Positions 1 through 9,717 of a DNA stretch of 64,000 nt are shown one piece after another. The stretch is from G963668605 sp963668605 (GTDB taxonomy: Bacteria > Acidobacteriota > Terriglobia > Bryobacterales > Bryobacteraceae): the NCBI GenBank assembly GCA_963668605.1, contig OY764903.1:7068001-7132000 (forward strand), read 5' to 3'. Numbering within the stretch: the stretch's first letter is position 1; every line of letters begins with the position of its first letter. The position numbers and the translations under genes are program-made. The notes under the pieces were generated by a model. That model worked only from the letters and a program-made list of their open reading frames with translations. It was not told where the DNA came from and searched no databases.

Positions 1-2202
1 GAGGTTCGGCCCATCGCAGCGCGCCACCATCATGCCGATCAGGTTGTCCTTGTTGCGCGGGGTGAACGGGAGCATCAACAGGAACTCCGGTTTGTCCGCA
101 TCGGGCAGTGTCGCGACCACATAGGTCGGCGTTAGCATTTCCGGTTTGCCGGCCTGCCCGGAGATATTCTTGGCGATGTCCCAGAGATCCTCCTTGTTGT
201 AGAAAGCTTCGGGATCGCGCATATGGAAGGTGCGATAGATCTCCGCCTGGGCGCGGAAGATCACTTCGGGATAGCGCGCGTGTTCGCGCAGGTCGGCGGG
301 CATCGCTTCAGCCGGTTTCAGAAGCGCCGGAAACAGCCTGGCATAGGCGCGGATAATCGGGTCGTCGGGCGCAAAGATGTACAGGTTGACCTTGCCGTCG
401 TAGGCGTCGATAGTAGCTTTCACCGAGTTGCGCACATAGTTAAAGCTGCCCAGGCCCTTCAGGTCGATCGTGCGCGAGTAGGGATGCTGGGTCGAAGTTG
501 TATACCCATCCAGCATCCAGACCAGGCGGCCTTCTTTGGTCAGCACAAGGTACGGATCCGGATCCCAGGTGATAAAGCCGGCTAGCGCACCCACGCGTTC
601 CACCACTTTGCGCCGGATCATCATGCGGCTGTCGCCGGAGAGCAGGTTGGTCAGCAGGATATTCCAGTCGCCTTCGGCCACCGCGGCGGCCAGGCGCATG
701 GGCAGCGAAGCGACCGGGAATCCGCCTTGTCCGTCGTATTTGCTGTGCACGTTTTCCGAACCGGACGGATAGTTGAATTCGGCCTGCCCCGTGCCGACAA
801 AAATCGGCTCGTGGTTTACTTCGCCGTAATAGAGTTCGGGACGCGTGATCTGGAGACCGGGCACTTCGACCTTCGCCGGCGCATCCTTGATCAGCAGCGA
901 AGGGAGCCCATCGGGAGTGATGCGGCTCGCCTCGGCCATCACGATGCCATAGCCGTGCGTGTAGATGAAGTGCGGGTTGATCCAGCGCGTGCGCGCGTCG
1001 GGCAGTTGGCGAATGTCGAGTTCGCGTGGCGTGAGCAGCACCTGGCGCAACTGGCCGTTGATCGTATAGCGGTCGACGTCGCTGTCCGCGAAAACGTAGT
1101 AGGGGCGCAGCGCCTGAATCTGCGTGACGGTATCGTGGAAGGCGCGCCAGTCCCACAGGCGCACGTTGTCGAGCAGCGCCTTGTGCTTGGACGTATCGAT
1201 GCGCGCTTCCATGGTCGCCGGAAATTCGATCTCTTTTACGTCGTGATCCAAGCCGTAGGCCGCGCGTGTGGCCTGAATGTGGCGCTGGATGTACGGGCGC
1301 TGGATCGAGATCTCGTTGGGCCGCACGTAGAGCGAATTCACCATTTTGGGAATCAGGCTCTGCAGCGCGAATGCGGCTGGAACGATCAGGACGAATTTCC
1401 AGCGCCCCATCGCGACCAGCACGGCGGCGAGCACGCATGCCGCTACTGCCAGCCAGATCAGCGGCAAGCCGACCGTCTCATTGACGTAATCCACGCCGAC
1501 CAGGAAGACATGCTCGTTCAGGAGCATGTCGAAGCGGTCCAGATAACATTGGGCGGCGAGCACGAGCAGAAACAGCGCCGCCGCTCCGCGAAAGAAGTGC
1601 GCTTCCAGACCGCCGCTGAGCCCTAGTTCGGCGATCGAGACTTCGCCCTGCCGCTGCCACTGTGCAATGTTGCCGCGCAGTTGGTACGCGCGTGTCGTGA
1701 CCCAGAAGATCAGTCCGCTGAGCAACGCCAGCGTTAGGACCACGCGGAGCAGCATGGCATAGAACGGGAGATCGAAAAAGTAGAACGAGAGCGCGTGCCC
1801 GAAAACCGGATCGCGCCATGCGTCGCCTCCGGAAACTCCGCGGCCCCCGAAGAAACGCACCACGGTCCAACTCTCGATGAGTGCCGATGCGACGAGGAAT
1901 CCCAGGACCAGAGCGCCGAGCAGACTCCAGCCGGAGGCGCGTCCGGAGCCGCTGAATTTCACTCCGCGCATGTGAGCCAGCCAGAACAGGACGGCGGCCA
2001 GCAACGACGCTGCGGCGACGGGCAGCGTGCCGTAGAGCAGCATGTTGAACCAGGTAGACACCTGGCCCATCTCCTGCCACCACTGGTACTCGATCACATA
2101 CGAGGCGGCAGTCCGTCCGCCAATCAGCACTAAAAACAAAAGGGCCACTACAAGCAGAACTCGTGAGTGGCCCCGGGGTGAATCGATACGCCGGATGTCC
2201 AT
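1..2202 (-). CDS. UPF0182 family membrane protein (3' part beyond window)
   Basis: An open frame runs from an ATG at 2202 off the left edge; 734 codons are visible, so the C-terminus is missing. The protein begins with a basic stretch, then a hydrophobic segment (LLVVALLFLVLIGG), and further membrane segments follow in the first third. Near the left edge it reads PFTPRNKDNLIGMMVARC, a conserved signature of the UPF0182 family (PF03699). Family members are about 900 residues long, with roughly seven N-terminal membrane helices and a large extracytoplasmic domain; their function is unknown. It lies just downstream of pyrC on the same strand, which may only be read-through. Family assignment is firm, function is not. 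Confidence 0.9.
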   Translation of the reverse strand, partial: MDIRRIDSPRGHSRVLLVVALLFLVLIGGRTAASYVIEYQWWQEMGQVSTWFNMLLYGTLPVAAASLLAAVLFWLAHMRGVKFSGSGRASGWSLLGALVLGFLVASALIESWTVVRFFGGRGVSGGDAWRDPVFGHALSFYFFDLPFYAMLLRVVLTLALLSGLIFWVTTRAYQLRGNIAQWQRQGEVSIAELGLSGGLEAHFFRGAAALFLLVLAAQCYLDRFDMLLNEHVFLVGVDYVNETVGLPLIWLAVAACVLAAVLVAMGRWKFVLIVPAAFALQSLIPKMVNSLYVRPNEISIQRPYIQRHIQATRAAYGLDHDVKEIEFPATMEARIDTSKHKALLDNVRLWDWRAFHDTVTQIQALRPYYVFADSDVDRYTINGQLRQVLLTPRELDIRQLPDARTRWINPHFIYTHGYGIVMAEASRITPDGLPSLLIKDAPAKVEVPGLQITRPELYYGEVNHEPIFVGTGQAEFNYPSGSENVHSKYDGQGGFPVASLPMRLAAAVAEGDWNILLTNLLSGDSRMMIRRKVVERVGALAGFITWDPDPYLVLTKEGRLVWMLDGYTTSTQHPYSRTIDLKGLGSFNYVRNSVKATIDAYDGKVNLYIFAPDDPIIRAYARLFPALLKPAEAMPADLREHARYPEVIFRAQAEIYRTFHMRDPEAFYNKEDLWDIAKNISGQAGKPEMLTPTYVVATLPDADKPEFLLMLPFTPRNKDNLIGMMVARCDGPNL

Positions 2203-2224
2203 GATGATTTATCTTTTAGATCAG

Positions 2225-3505
2225 CTAATCTCTACGCCAAACTACTGCGCCGTTTACGATGGTAGCAATTGGACCGCCGCGGAACGTACACCCATCGTAT
2301 GGCGAATTCTTGCTCTTAGAGAAGGAGCGGTTCACGTCGTAGGTCCAGGCGGACTCCGTATCGAAGATGGTGACATCGGCCGGCGCCCCGGCGGCGAGTG
2401 TGCCGCGATCGAGGTTTAGGATGCGGGCTGGATTCACGGTGAACATCTCGATCATGCGCCGCAACGAAATTCTGCCCGCGTGCACCAGATCGCGCAAGGC
2501 GAGTCCGAGGGCGGTTTCGAGACCGATAATGCCGAACGGACAGCGCTCGAACTCCTGCATCTTATCGCTGCCCGCATGGGGTGCGTGGTCGGTTGCGATC
2601 ACGTCGATCGCGCCGGAAGCCACTCCTTCGAGCACGCCCTCTACATCCGCCTTTGAGCGCAGCGGCGGCTTCATTTTATAGTTGCTGTCGTAGGGCAGCA
2701 TGTCGGCGTCGCAGAGCGAAAAGTGGTGTGGCGTCGTTTCGCAGGAAACAGGAAGGCCCTTCGACTTGGCGTAGGCGACCATCTGCACGGCGCGGCGCGC
2801 AGAGATGTGCGCAACGTGATAACGGGCGCCGGTGAGTTCCGCCAGCAGGATGTCGCGAGCCACCATCACGTCTTCCGAGGCCGACGGGATCCCGTGCAGG
2901 CCGAGACGCACAGAGGTGAAGCCTTCATGCATGTCGCCGCCCGCGCTGAGGTGCAGGTCCTCGCAGTGATTGATGACGGGAACGCCGAAGGCCTTGGCGA
3001 ATTCCATCGCGCGGCGCATCACGCGCGCATTCATGACGGGCTTGCCATCGTCGGAGATCGCGACCGCGCCCGCTTCTTTCATTGCGCCGATCGTCGCGAG
3101 CGCCTCACCGTTGCTGTCCTTTGTAATCGCGCCGATCGGGAAGACGTTTACGATCGCGGTAAGCCGCGCGCGTTCCACGATGTAGTTGGTGACAGTGGCG
3201 CTGTCGTTGACCGGAGACGTATTCGGCATGCAGCAGACGGAACTGAAGCCGCCGGCTGCCGCCGCGCGCGAACCGCTCTCAATCGTCTCGGCGTATTCAA
3301 AGCCGGGCTCGCGCAGATGCACGTGCATGTCGATGAATCCCGGCGCCACGACCAGGCCCGAAGCGTCGAAGACTTCGGCGCCGGTGGAATCGATGTTCTC
3401 GCCGAGTCCTACGATAGTCTTGCCGTCGAGGAGCAGGTCCGCGATCTTGTCGAAATTCGAGGCCGGATCGACGATCCTGCCATTCTTAATGAGAAGCTTG
3501 CCCAT
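2225..3505 (-). CDS. pyrC: Dihydroorotase
   Basis: Converts carbamoyl aspartate to dihydroorotate, the third step of pyrimidine synthesis, in the cytoplasm. The 426-residue amidohydrolase shows the zinc-binding HVHLREPG motif near residue 60, an NHCED motif mid-protein and ATDHAPH near residue 305, the pattern of type I dihydroorotases. I chose the ATG at 3505 because the protein then starts MGKLLIKNG as in the family, and a G-rich Shine-Dalgarno lies about nine bases upstream. A longer frame to 3553 would overlap pyrB. Only four bases separate the pyrB stop from this start, so the two are surely cotranscribed. Confidence 0.96.
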   Translation of the reverse strand: MGKLLIKNGRIVDPASNFDKIADLLLDGKTIVGLGENIDSTGAEVFDASGLVVAPGFIDMHVHLREPGFEYAETIESGSRAAAAGGFSSVCCMPNTSPVNDSATVTNYIVERARLTAIVNVFPIGAITKDSNGEALATIGAMKEAGAVAISDDGKPVMNARVMRRAMEFAKAFGVPVINHCEDLHLSAGGDMHEGFTSVRLGLHGIPSASEDVMVARDILLAELTGARYHVAHISARRAVQMVAYAKSKGLPVSCETTPHHFSLCDADMLPYDSNYKMKPPLRSKADVEGVLEGVASGAIDVIATDHAPHAGSDKMQEFERCPFGIIGLETALGLALRDLVHAGRISLRRMIEMFTVNPARILNLDRGTLAAGAPADVTIFDTESAWTYDVNRSFSKSKNSPYDGCTFRGGPIATIVNGAVVWRRD

Positions 3506-3509
3506 CGCG

Positions 3510-4421
3510 CTATTCCCCCAGGATCCTTTCGAGCACGGCCATGCGGACCGCAACGCCGTTCTGCACCTGGTTGAGGATTTCGGAACGCTGCGAGTCGGCC
3601 ACCTCGGACGAGATCTCGCGGCCCCGGTTGATCGGCCCCGGGTGCATCACCTGGACGTTTGGTTTGGCCAGGTCGAGGTGATCGAGACGCAGGCCGTAAA
3701 ATTGGAAATACTCCGCTGCAGGGAAGGCCGCTTCGTGCTGCCGCTCGAGCTGTACTCGCAGCATCATGATCACGTCGGCATCGCGGATCGCTTCGCGAAT
3801 GTTATAGGTCAGTGTCACGCCGGGCGCGATGTCGGCGAGTTCGCGCGGCAACAGCGACGCCGGGCCGCAGAGCACGATATCGGCTCCGAACTTGGAGAGC
3901 AGATAGACATTGGAGCGGGCGACGCGGCTGTGCGCAATGTCGCCGATGATGGCGACGCGCAGGCCTTCAAGCGATTCGCGCCGGTCGAGGATCGTGCGCG
4001 CGTCGAGCAGAGCCTGCGTCGGGTGTTCGTGTGTGCCGTCGCCCGCGTTGATGATCGGCGTGGGCAGGTAGCGAGCCAGAAAGTGCGGCGCGCCGGAGGC
4101 GGAGTGGCGCATTATGATTGCATCCGGGTGCATCGCGCCCAGCGTGTTCAAGGTGTCGACGAGCGACTCACCCTTGGAAACGCTGGAACCGGCGGCCGTG
4201 ATCGAGATCGTATCCGCGCCGAGCCGCTTGGCGGCGATTTCAAAGCTGGTCCGCGTGCGGGTCGAAGCCTCGAAAAAGAGGTTCACCACCATGCGGCCGC
4301 GCAGCGTATCGAGCCGTTTGAACGGCTGGTGCTGCAAGGGCTGGAAGTGCTTCGCGCGCGTGAGAATCTCTTCGATCTCGCTGCGTTCCAAACCCTCGAT
4401 TCCCAATAGTCCGGACGACAT
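3510..4421 (-). CDS. pyrB: Aspartate carbamoyltransferase catalytic subunit
   Basis: Condenses carbamoyl phosphate with aspartate, the committed step of pyrimidine synthesis. The protein is 303 residues, the usual catalytic-chain length. The carbamoyl-phosphate loop [13 protein letters not shown] is at about residues 50-62 and [10 protein letters not shown] at about 260. No pyrI regulatory subunit gene is next to it; the neighbour upstream is pyrR, so control is probably transcriptional rather than through a PyrI subunit. It sits between pyrR (27-bp gap) and pyrC (4-bp gap) in one operon. Confidence 0.97.
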   Translation of the reverse strand: MSSGLLGIEGLERSEIEEILTRAKHFQPLQHQPFKRLDTLRGRMVVNLFFEASTRTRTSFEIAAKRLGADTISITAAGSSVSKGESLVDTLNTLGAMHPDAIIMRHSASGAPHFLARYLPTPIINAGDGTHEHPTQALLDARTILDRRESLEGLRVAIIGDIAHSRVARSNVYLLSKFGADIVLCGPASLLPRELADIAPGVTLTYNIREAIRDADVIMMLRVQLERQHEAAFPAAEYFQFYGLRLDHLDLAKPNVQVMHPGPINRGREISSEVADSQRSEILNQVQNGVAVRMAVLERILGE

Positions 4422-4448
4422 CGTTTCCCCCTGGCGCTGTGCTCGCGC

Positions 4449-5003
4449 CTATTCTGGCACTCTCTCGACCAACAACACCTTCTCGGTGTCGTCGATCTCT
4501 TGGAATTTCACTTCGACGATCTCGTTGGAAGAGGTCTGGATGTTGCGGCCGACGTAGCGCGCCGAGATCGGCAGTTCGCGATGCCCACGATCGATCAGCG
4601 CCAGCAGTTGCACGCGAGCGGGGCGTCCGTGGTGGAACAGGGCGTCGAGGGCGGCGCGAACGGTGCGCCCCGTATAGAGCACGTCGTCGGTGAGTACGAT
4701 GTCTTTTCCGACGATGGAAAAGCCGATCTCGGAAGCGTTCACCACCGGCGCGCTGCCCACGGTGGACAGGTCGTCGCGGTAGAGCTTGATGTCGAGCGTG
4801 CCGACGGGAATTGCGCACCCCTCCAGGCTCTCGATCTTTTTCGCCAGGCGCTCGGCGAGCGGGACACCCCTGCGCCGTATGCCGATGAAGGCCAATTTCT
4901 CCAGATCCTTAGTTTTTTCGAGAATTTCGTGGGCTAGCCGGACGAGCGTCCGATCGATTTCCGACGCACTCATCAATTGAAGCTTTACGCGCGTTTGACT
5001 CAT
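4449..5003 (-). CDS. pyrR: Bifunctional pyr operon regulator / uracil phosphoribosyltransferase
   Basis: The 184-residue protein carries the phosphoribosyltransferase PRPP loop as LTDDVLYTGRTVRAA around residues 100-115 and has the PyrR length. Family knowledge: PyrR binds an mRNA leader when UMP is high and can also act as a weak uracil phosphoribosyltransferase. It is the first gene of the pyrR-pyrB-pyrC operon. The leader between the GH3 stop and this start is only about 127 bp; I see GC-rich inverted segments there but no convincing attenuator with a T-run, so the exact regulatory mechanism is not shown. Confidence 0.96.
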   Translation of the reverse strand: MSQTRVKLQLMSASEIDRTLVRLAHEILEKTKDLEKLAFIGIRRRGVPLAERLAKKIESLEGCAIPVGTLDIKLYRDDLSTVGSAPVVNASEIGFSIVGKDIVLTDDVLYTGRTVRAALDALFHHGRPARVQLLALIDRGHRELPISARYVGRNIQTSSNEIVEVKFQEIDDTEKVLLVERVPE

Positions 5004-5130
5004 AGGTACCTTTGACTTAAGGCACAGGTTAGCACATGCGAAACGAGCGTACCGCGCGGAACCTGGACGGACCAGGACGATTTAGCTCCGATAGCTGTCC
5101 CGCCTGGCGGACGGGCGAGTTGCCGTAACG

Positions 5131-6966
5131 CTAATACCCCAATCCGTGGCCGAAGGCGTACAGCGTTTTGTATCCCGCAGCGCCTCGGAGAAAGGTGGTC
5201 GAGCCGCCCGCGGGCCAAGTGAACGAGAGCATGCCCTTTGGCGGGTGGCTTCCGAACAGCACGTCGGCGACGCCATCGCCTTCGCTGCCCGGCCACCACG
5301 CGGCGACGATGGCATCGGCATCCGCGAGGATTTCGTCGACCACCAACGGGCGGCCCGAGACGATCACGGCCACCACCGGGATCCCGGCGCGCTTGAGGTT
5401 CTTCACCGCGGCCACATCCTCGGGCGCGAGCTTCAGATCGGTGCGGTCTCCCTCGAACTCGGCGTAGGGCTTCTCGCCGATCACAGCCACGCCAACGTCC
5501 GCTCCTTCGGCGCCGCTGCCATCCGTGCTGGTGGTGACGCGGCCTGCCACTGTGCGCAGAGCGGCGAGAATCGTCGTGCCCTTGGTCGTAGCGCCGCTCT
5601 TGCCCTGCCACGTAATGGTCCACCCGCCACACTGGTTGCCGATATCGTCCATGCTCTTGCCGGCGACGTGGATGCGGCCGCGCCCGCGGGGTAGCGGCAG
5701 CGTTTTGCGTTCGTTTTTTAAGACCACGATGGATTCGCGCGCTGCCTGTCTTGCCACCGCCCGATGTGCGGCCGAACCGAACTCCCTGCGCGCCTCTGCC
5801 ACGGCCAGGAGGTTGGCATTGGGCGCCATCATCCCCATAGCGAATTTCACACGCAGGATGCGCAGTACCGCGTCGTCGATGCGCGACTGCGGCACTTTGC
5901 CCGCGGCCACGTTCGCCTTGAGCAACCGGATGAACTCCTGGTATCGGTCGGGCACCATCACCATGTCCATGCCGGCGTTGATCGATTGCGCGATCTGCTC
6001 CTGGTAGCTGCCGGGCAGTTCGCCGAGCGCGTTGTAGTCCGAGATGAGGAAGCCCTGGAAGCCGAGCCGTTCCTTGAGAATTCCGGTGAGCAGCCGTTTA
6101 CTGCCCGAGCATTTCTCGCCATTCCAACTGGAGTACGACGGCATGATGGAGCCGGCGCCGGCCGCGATCGACGGAATGTAGCCGGCGATGTGGAGTTGGA
6201 AGAGTGTCTCCTCATTGCCGCGTGTGTCGCCGCGATCGAGCGGATAACGCGCGGTGCTGTTACGCCCGCGCGGCATGCCCGTGTTGAAAGTGGTGCCGCC
6301 ATCGCCGGCAAAGTGCTTGACGCAAGCGAGAACGGAGTGGGGGCTGACCAGGTCGTCCCATTGCAGGCCGCGGGTGGCGGCGGCGCCGAGTGGCGCGACT
6401 ACGGACGGGTCTTCGCTGAAGCCCTCATAGGTGCGGCCCCAGCGGATATCCTGCGGTACCGTGACGCAGGGTGAGAAGGCCCAGTTGGCTCCGATGGCGC
6501 GAGTTTCTGACGCGGTGAGGCGGCCGATCTCCTCCACCAGTTTTGCGTTGCGCGTACAGCCCAGCCCGATATTGTGAGGGAACATGACGGCGCCGATGAC
6601 GTTGCTGTTTCCATGCACAGAATCGATGCCATAGAGCAGTGGGATGCGCGGGCGGGCGGCGAGCGCACGCTTCTGGAAGCCGTCGCACATCGCGGTCCAG
6701 GAGTCGGGATCGTTGCCGCTCTTGGGGTCGGAATTGCCGCCGCTGAGCAGGGAACCGAGATGATAGGTCTCAATGTCGTCGAGCGATTTTAGATACTGTT
6801 GGTCGGGCTGCGTCATCTGCCCGATCTTTTCATCGAGCGACAGGCTGGAGAGCAACTGGCGGGCCGGGGTGTCGTAATCCGTGAAGCGGCGCGGCTTGGC
6901 GGGCGCGCCCTGCGCGGCGAGGACGGCTATTCCGGCCGCCCGGAAGAAATCGCGGCGGGTGTTCAT
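5131..6966 (-). CDS. Tat-exported glycoside hydrolase family 3 (beta-glucosidase-like)
   Basis: A 611-residue GH3 protein. The N-terminus MNTRRDFFRAAGIAVLAAQ is a twin-arginine signal, so the enzyme should be folded in the cytoplasm and exported. The GH3 N-terminal barrel follows, with [20 protein letters not shown] and the nucleophile region FLISDYNALGELPG (Asp of SDY, about residue 310). The C-terminal GH3 domain starts near ESIVVLKNE and ends in FGHGLGY, so it appears complete. Such enzymes remove terminal beta-glucose or related sugars from oligosaccharides. The two secreted-protein genes upstream run in the same direction. Substrate is not readable from sequence. Confidence 0.93.
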   Translation of the reverse strand: MNTRRDFFRAAGIAVLAAQGAPAKPRRFTDYDTPARQLLSSLSLDEKIGQMTQPDQQYLKSLDDIETYHLGSLLSGGNSDPKSGNDPDSWTAMCDGFQKRALAARPRIPLLYGIDSVHGNSNVIGAVMFPHNIGLGCTRNAKLVEEIGRLTASETRAIGANWAFSPCVTVPQDIRWGRTYEGFSEDPSVVAPLGAAATRGLQWDDLVSPHSVLACVKHFAGDGGTTFNTGMPRGRNSTARYPLDRGDTRGNEETLFQLHIAGYIPSIAAGAGSIMPSYSSWNGEKCSGSKRLLTGILKERLGFQGFLISDYNALGELPGSYQEQIAQSINAGMDMVMVPDRYQEFIRLLKANVAAGKVPQSRIDDAVLRILRVKFAMGMMAPNANLLAVAEARREFGSAAHRAVARQAARESIVVLKNERKTLPLPRGRGRIHVAGKSMDDIGNQCGGWTITWQGKSGATTKGTTILAALRTVAGRVTTSTDGSGAEGADVGVAVIGEKPYAEFEGDRTDLKLAPEDVAAVKNLKRAGIPVVAVIVSGRPLVVDEILADADAIVAAWWPGSEGDGVADVLFGSHPPKGMLSFTWPAGGSTTFLRGAAGYKTLYAFGHGLGY

Positions 6967-6987
6967 GAAATCTCCACTGAGAGTATA

Positions 6988-7085
6988 CCCCAGGCTAAGG
7001 CGCCGGGATCGTCGAAACCTCCGGCCGTCTCAAGCCCTTCGGGCTCGGCAAATGTTGAAACTTCAGGCCCAGGCTTAGCCGGGGG
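6988..7085. repeat. Intergenic inverted repeat with internal hairpin
   Basis: Between the GH3 gene and the next gene upstream, CCCCAGGCTAAG (6988-6999) faces CTTAGCCGGGGG (7074-7085), 11 of 12 positions complementary. A shorter hairpin around AGCCC-TTC-GGGCT lies inside. This is a REP-like arrangement; it could also act as an mRNA stability or termination structure. There is no T-run on either strand. Confidence 0.45.
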
Positions 7086-7089
7086 ATAT

Positions 7090-8070
7090 TTACCGGCACG
7101 GCTCGACGGAAACAGAGCTTGCGCCCGCGGTCAGCAGATGGCAGCCCGGCGCTGGGAGGTTCGCCGCGGAGGGGCCGTTCCAGTTCACCACGGCCGGCGC
7201 CCACTGCGGTGGAAGGTTCAATTTCAACTGCACGATGCCACGCGTGATGACAACGATCTCTTTACTCTCCGGTTGCACTTCGGCCTGCACGCGCACGGTG
7301 AGGGCTTCCTCGCGAACCGGCATGACGACGCGCGTCTCCAAGCGCAATTTTTCCTTGCCGCGCTGCACCGTCACGGCGACTGGCCGCTCCTGGCGCGCTT
7401 CGTCGAGAAACTGCGTGGGATCTTTTCCGGCGATGGCGAGGATGCGGTCTCCGGGCTTGATCGGACCCGGATCCAGGCGGGCGCCGGAACCGGGTGGGAT
7501 GCGCGATACCGTCAGTGCGTCGTTGCGGCGCGTCACGTCGACCTTGGTGATCTCCAGCCACGCGCAGCGCAGGAATTTCGGGTTCCCGGTTTCGAAGTCG
7601 ATTTTCGGCGGCCAGGGATCGCGCTGGCGACTGCCGAGGAATTCGGCGGCCTCCGCGCCGGTGGCCTGCTCGCGCATCGTCACGCCGGGCAGCGTTTTGC
7701 GAGCGGGGTCGGGATTTGCCACCCATAGGAGCGGTGTCATGCTCAGGTTGGCGGCGAAGAGACGGTTCGTTTCGATGGCTTCGCGCGAATCGCCTCCGAT
7801 GGCCAGCGCCGCGGCCCACAGGTCCGGAGCGCGCGAGGCGTTATAGAACACACAGGCTGCCGTCTCGCCGCGTCCGGCCAGGTAGATGCGTGTGGGGTCG
7901 ACGCCGGTGCGCTGCCCGATGAGGGTTTTGATCGCAAGTAGCGCGCCGTCATTGCATGCGTTTTGCTCATAGGCTACCCACTGCCAGCCGCGCTCGGCGG
8001 CCATGCTTTTCCATCCGTCCCATGAGTCGAGCGTAACCAGTAGAGGTGCAAGGGCCAGTGCGAGCAGCAT
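7090..8070 (-). CDS. Secreted alpha/beta-hydrolase-like protein with PDZ domain
   Basis: A 326-residue protein of unknown function that begins with a hydrophobic segment (MLLALALAPLL), likely a short signal peptide. Residues about 40-100 resemble the poly-hydroxybutyrate depolymerase/feruloyl esterase fold (a D-x-x-R-I-Y-L-A-G strand before the nucleophile elbow), but the elbow reads GRGET, so the usual catalytic serine of GxSxG is absent. Residues about 185-245 look like a PDZ domain (a GSGARLDPGPIKPGDRILAI core). It stands between the small secreted protein (3-bp gap) and the GH3 enzyme and may be cotranscribed with both. The hydrolase relation is my inference. Confidence 0.75.
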   Translation of the reverse strand: MLLALALAPLLVTLDSWDGWKSMAAERGWQWVAYEQNACNDGALLAIKTLIGQRTGVDPTRIYLAGRGETAACVFYNASRAPDLWAAALAIGGDSREAIETNRLFAANLSMTPLLWVANPDPARKTLPGVTMREQATGAEAAEFLGSRQRDPWPPKIDFETGNPKFLRCAWLEITKVDVTRRNDALTVSRIPPGSGARLDPGPIKPGDRILAIAGKDPTQFLDEARQERPVAVTVQRGKEKLRLETRVVMPVREEALTVRVQAEVQPESKEIVVITRGIVQLKLNLPPQWAPAVVNWNGPSAANLPAPGCHLLTAGASSVSVEPCR

Positions 8071-8073
8071 CGG

Positions 8074-8385
8074 CTATCTCCTCATCCGGTCTCGGATCCG
8101 CTTGGCCACCTTTTCGATCTCCTCAGTTTTCTTGATCGCTGAGACGGAAAGAATGTGGCGCGTGTTCTTTTCGAGTTCGTCGCGAAGTTCCTGTGACATC
8201 GAGATCAGCAGTTCGGCGTCTTTGATGGACTTGGCATAGTCGGCCTTGAGCATCTCCTCTTTCATGTTCTTGCCGCCAGGCAGTTGCGGTAGCGTGTGCT
8301 CGTCTTCTTGTTCCGGCGGGCGCTGCGCGACGGCGAATGCGAACAGCAGCAGGAGGCCGGGAAGGATCCGGAGTGCGCGTCTCAT
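8074..8385 (-). CDS. Small secreted protein of unknown function
   Basis: A 103-residue protein starting at the ATG at 8385 (MRRALRILPGLLLLFAFAVAQ), a clear signal peptide. The mature part is charged and helical, ending in ERVAKR/RDRMRR-like basic residues; heptad-like spacing suggests a coiled coil. A longer start at 8418 would overlap the divergent hom gene. I do not recognise the family. It is the first gene of the leftward group with the PDZ protein and the GH3 enzyme, and is divergent from hom with 27 bp between starts. Confidence 0.75.
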   Translation of the reverse strand: MRRALRILPGLLLLFAFAVAQRPPEQEDEHTLPQLPGGKNMKEEMLKADYAKSIKDAELLISMSQELRDELEKNTRHILSVSAIKKTEEIEKVAKRIRDRMRR

Positions 8386-8412
8386 CGTATTCGTATTGTT
8401 ACCATAGTGCGT

Positions 8413-9717
8413 ATGCAAGACGTGAACGTTGGCATCATCGGACTGGGCAATGTGGGCTCAGGCACTCTGAAAATCCTCGCTGAGAACGGAGACCGCATCG
8501 CCGGCAAATTGGGATTCCGGCTGAATGTGAAGGCAGTTTGCAGCCGTGGAGTCGCGACTAAGGAGTTGCCCGCGGGCCTCGAGGGCGCCATCCGGACGAG
8601 CGATTGGCGCGACGTTGTGACGAATCCGGAAGTCGACGTTGTAGCTGAACTGGTCGGCGGGACGACAGTCGCGCGCGAGATCATCGACGCCGCTGTTGCC
8701 AACAAGAAGTCGGTCGTTACGGCGAACAAGGAGTTGATGGCGCTCGACGGCGCCGCGATTTGGGAGCGGGCCATCGGCGCGGGCATCAATCTTGCGATGG
8801 AGGCGAGTGTGGCCGGCGGCATCCCGATTCACACCGTGCTGCGCGAAGGCATTTCGGGCGACCGCGTTGTGGCGCTGTTCGGCATTCTCAACGGCACCAG
8901 CAACTACATTCTCACCGAGATCGAGGCAAAAGGGACAGCCTTCAGCGATGTGCTCGCCGAGGCGCAGCGGTTGGGCTACGCCGAGGCCGATCCCTCCGCC
9001 GATATCGACGGCTTTGATGCGCGCTCCAAACTTGCGCTGCTCTCCGCTCTGGCCTACGGCGAGCGCATCACGCCCACCGACATTTATACCGAAGGAATCC
9101 GGCGCATCACGCCATTTGATTTTGAGTATGCGCATCAACTTGGCTACACGATCCGGCTGCTGTGTGCGGCGCGGCAGACAGCGGAGGGCTTGATTCTTTC
9201 CGTGCGCCCGGCCTTAATTCCGCAATCCACGATTATGGCGGGCGTGCGCGGGGCATATAACGCGGTCTGGGTGCGCGGAATTTACGGACAGGACACGTTC
9301 TATTATGGCCGTGGCGCTGGCCCAACACCCACTGGCGTCGCCGTGGTCAGCGACCTGATGCGCGTCGCACGCGAGATTCGTAGCGGCAGCCCCGAGCGCG
9401 TCTCGCCGTTCGCGCACGAGCGACTCGGCGAATACCAGCCCGTGCCGGTGACGTTACAGAAATCGGCGTACTACCTGCGCTTCCGTGTGATGGACCGGCC
9501 CGGCATCATCGCCGAGCTGGCTGGTATCCTCGCGGCGAAGCGGATCAGCCTGGACGCCGTCTTGCAGCTTCCGTGCGATACGAAAAACGATCTACCTTTC
9601 GTCATCACCGTTGAGCCTACGTCGGAACAGGCCGTGCAGGATGCGGTGAAGCAGATGGCTACGCTCGATTTCATGGCCGAACCGCCGCTGGCGCTACCGA
9701 TGGAGAAACCGCTGTGA
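8413..9717 (+). CDS. hom: Homoserine dehydrogenase
   Basis: Reduces aspartate semialdehyde to homoserine for threonine and methionine synthesis. The 434-residue protein has the NAD(P)-binding GIIGLGNVGSGT at residues 7-18, the catalytic domain with GGIPIHTVLREG and ILNGTSNYIL, and a C-terminal ACT domain beginning FRVMDRPGIIAELA near residue 357, which normally gives feedback inhibition by threonine. I chose the ATG at 8413; a GTG six bases earlier is possible and neither has a strong ribosome site. Its stop overlaps the start of the next gene. Confidence 0.96.
   Translation: MQDVNVGIIGLGNVGSGTLKILAENGDRIAGKLGFRLNVKAVCSRGVATKELPAGLEGAIRTSDWRDVVTNPEVDVVAELVGGTTVAREIIDAAVANKKSVVTANKELMALDGAAIWERAIGAGINLAMEASVAGGIPIHTVLREGISGDRVVALFGILNGTSNYILTEIEAKGTAFSDVLAEAQRLGYAEADPSADIDGFDARSKLALLSALAYGERITPTDIYTEGIRRITPFDFEYAHQLGYTIRLLCAARQTAEGLILSVRPALIPQSTIMAGVRGAYNAVWVRGIYGQDTFYYGRGAGPTPTGVAVVSDLMRVAREIRSGSPERVSPFAHERLGEYQPVPVTLQKSAYYLRFRVMDRPGIIAELAGILAAKRISLDAVLQLPCDTKNDLPFVITVEPTSEQAVQDAVKQMATLDFMAEPPLALPMEKPL

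Noticed and set aside
727..1626. Long plus-strand open frame across the UPF0182 gene
   Set aside because: It is antisense to a protein with clear UPF0182 signatures; open frames opposite GC-rich genes are common.
3186..4409. 407-codon plus-strand frame
   Set aside because: Antisense to pyrC and pyrB; no domain in it.
5004..5130. PyrR-bound attenuator in the pyr leader
   Set aside because: GC-rich inverted segments exist, but no terminator T-run or clear PyrR loop could be recognised.
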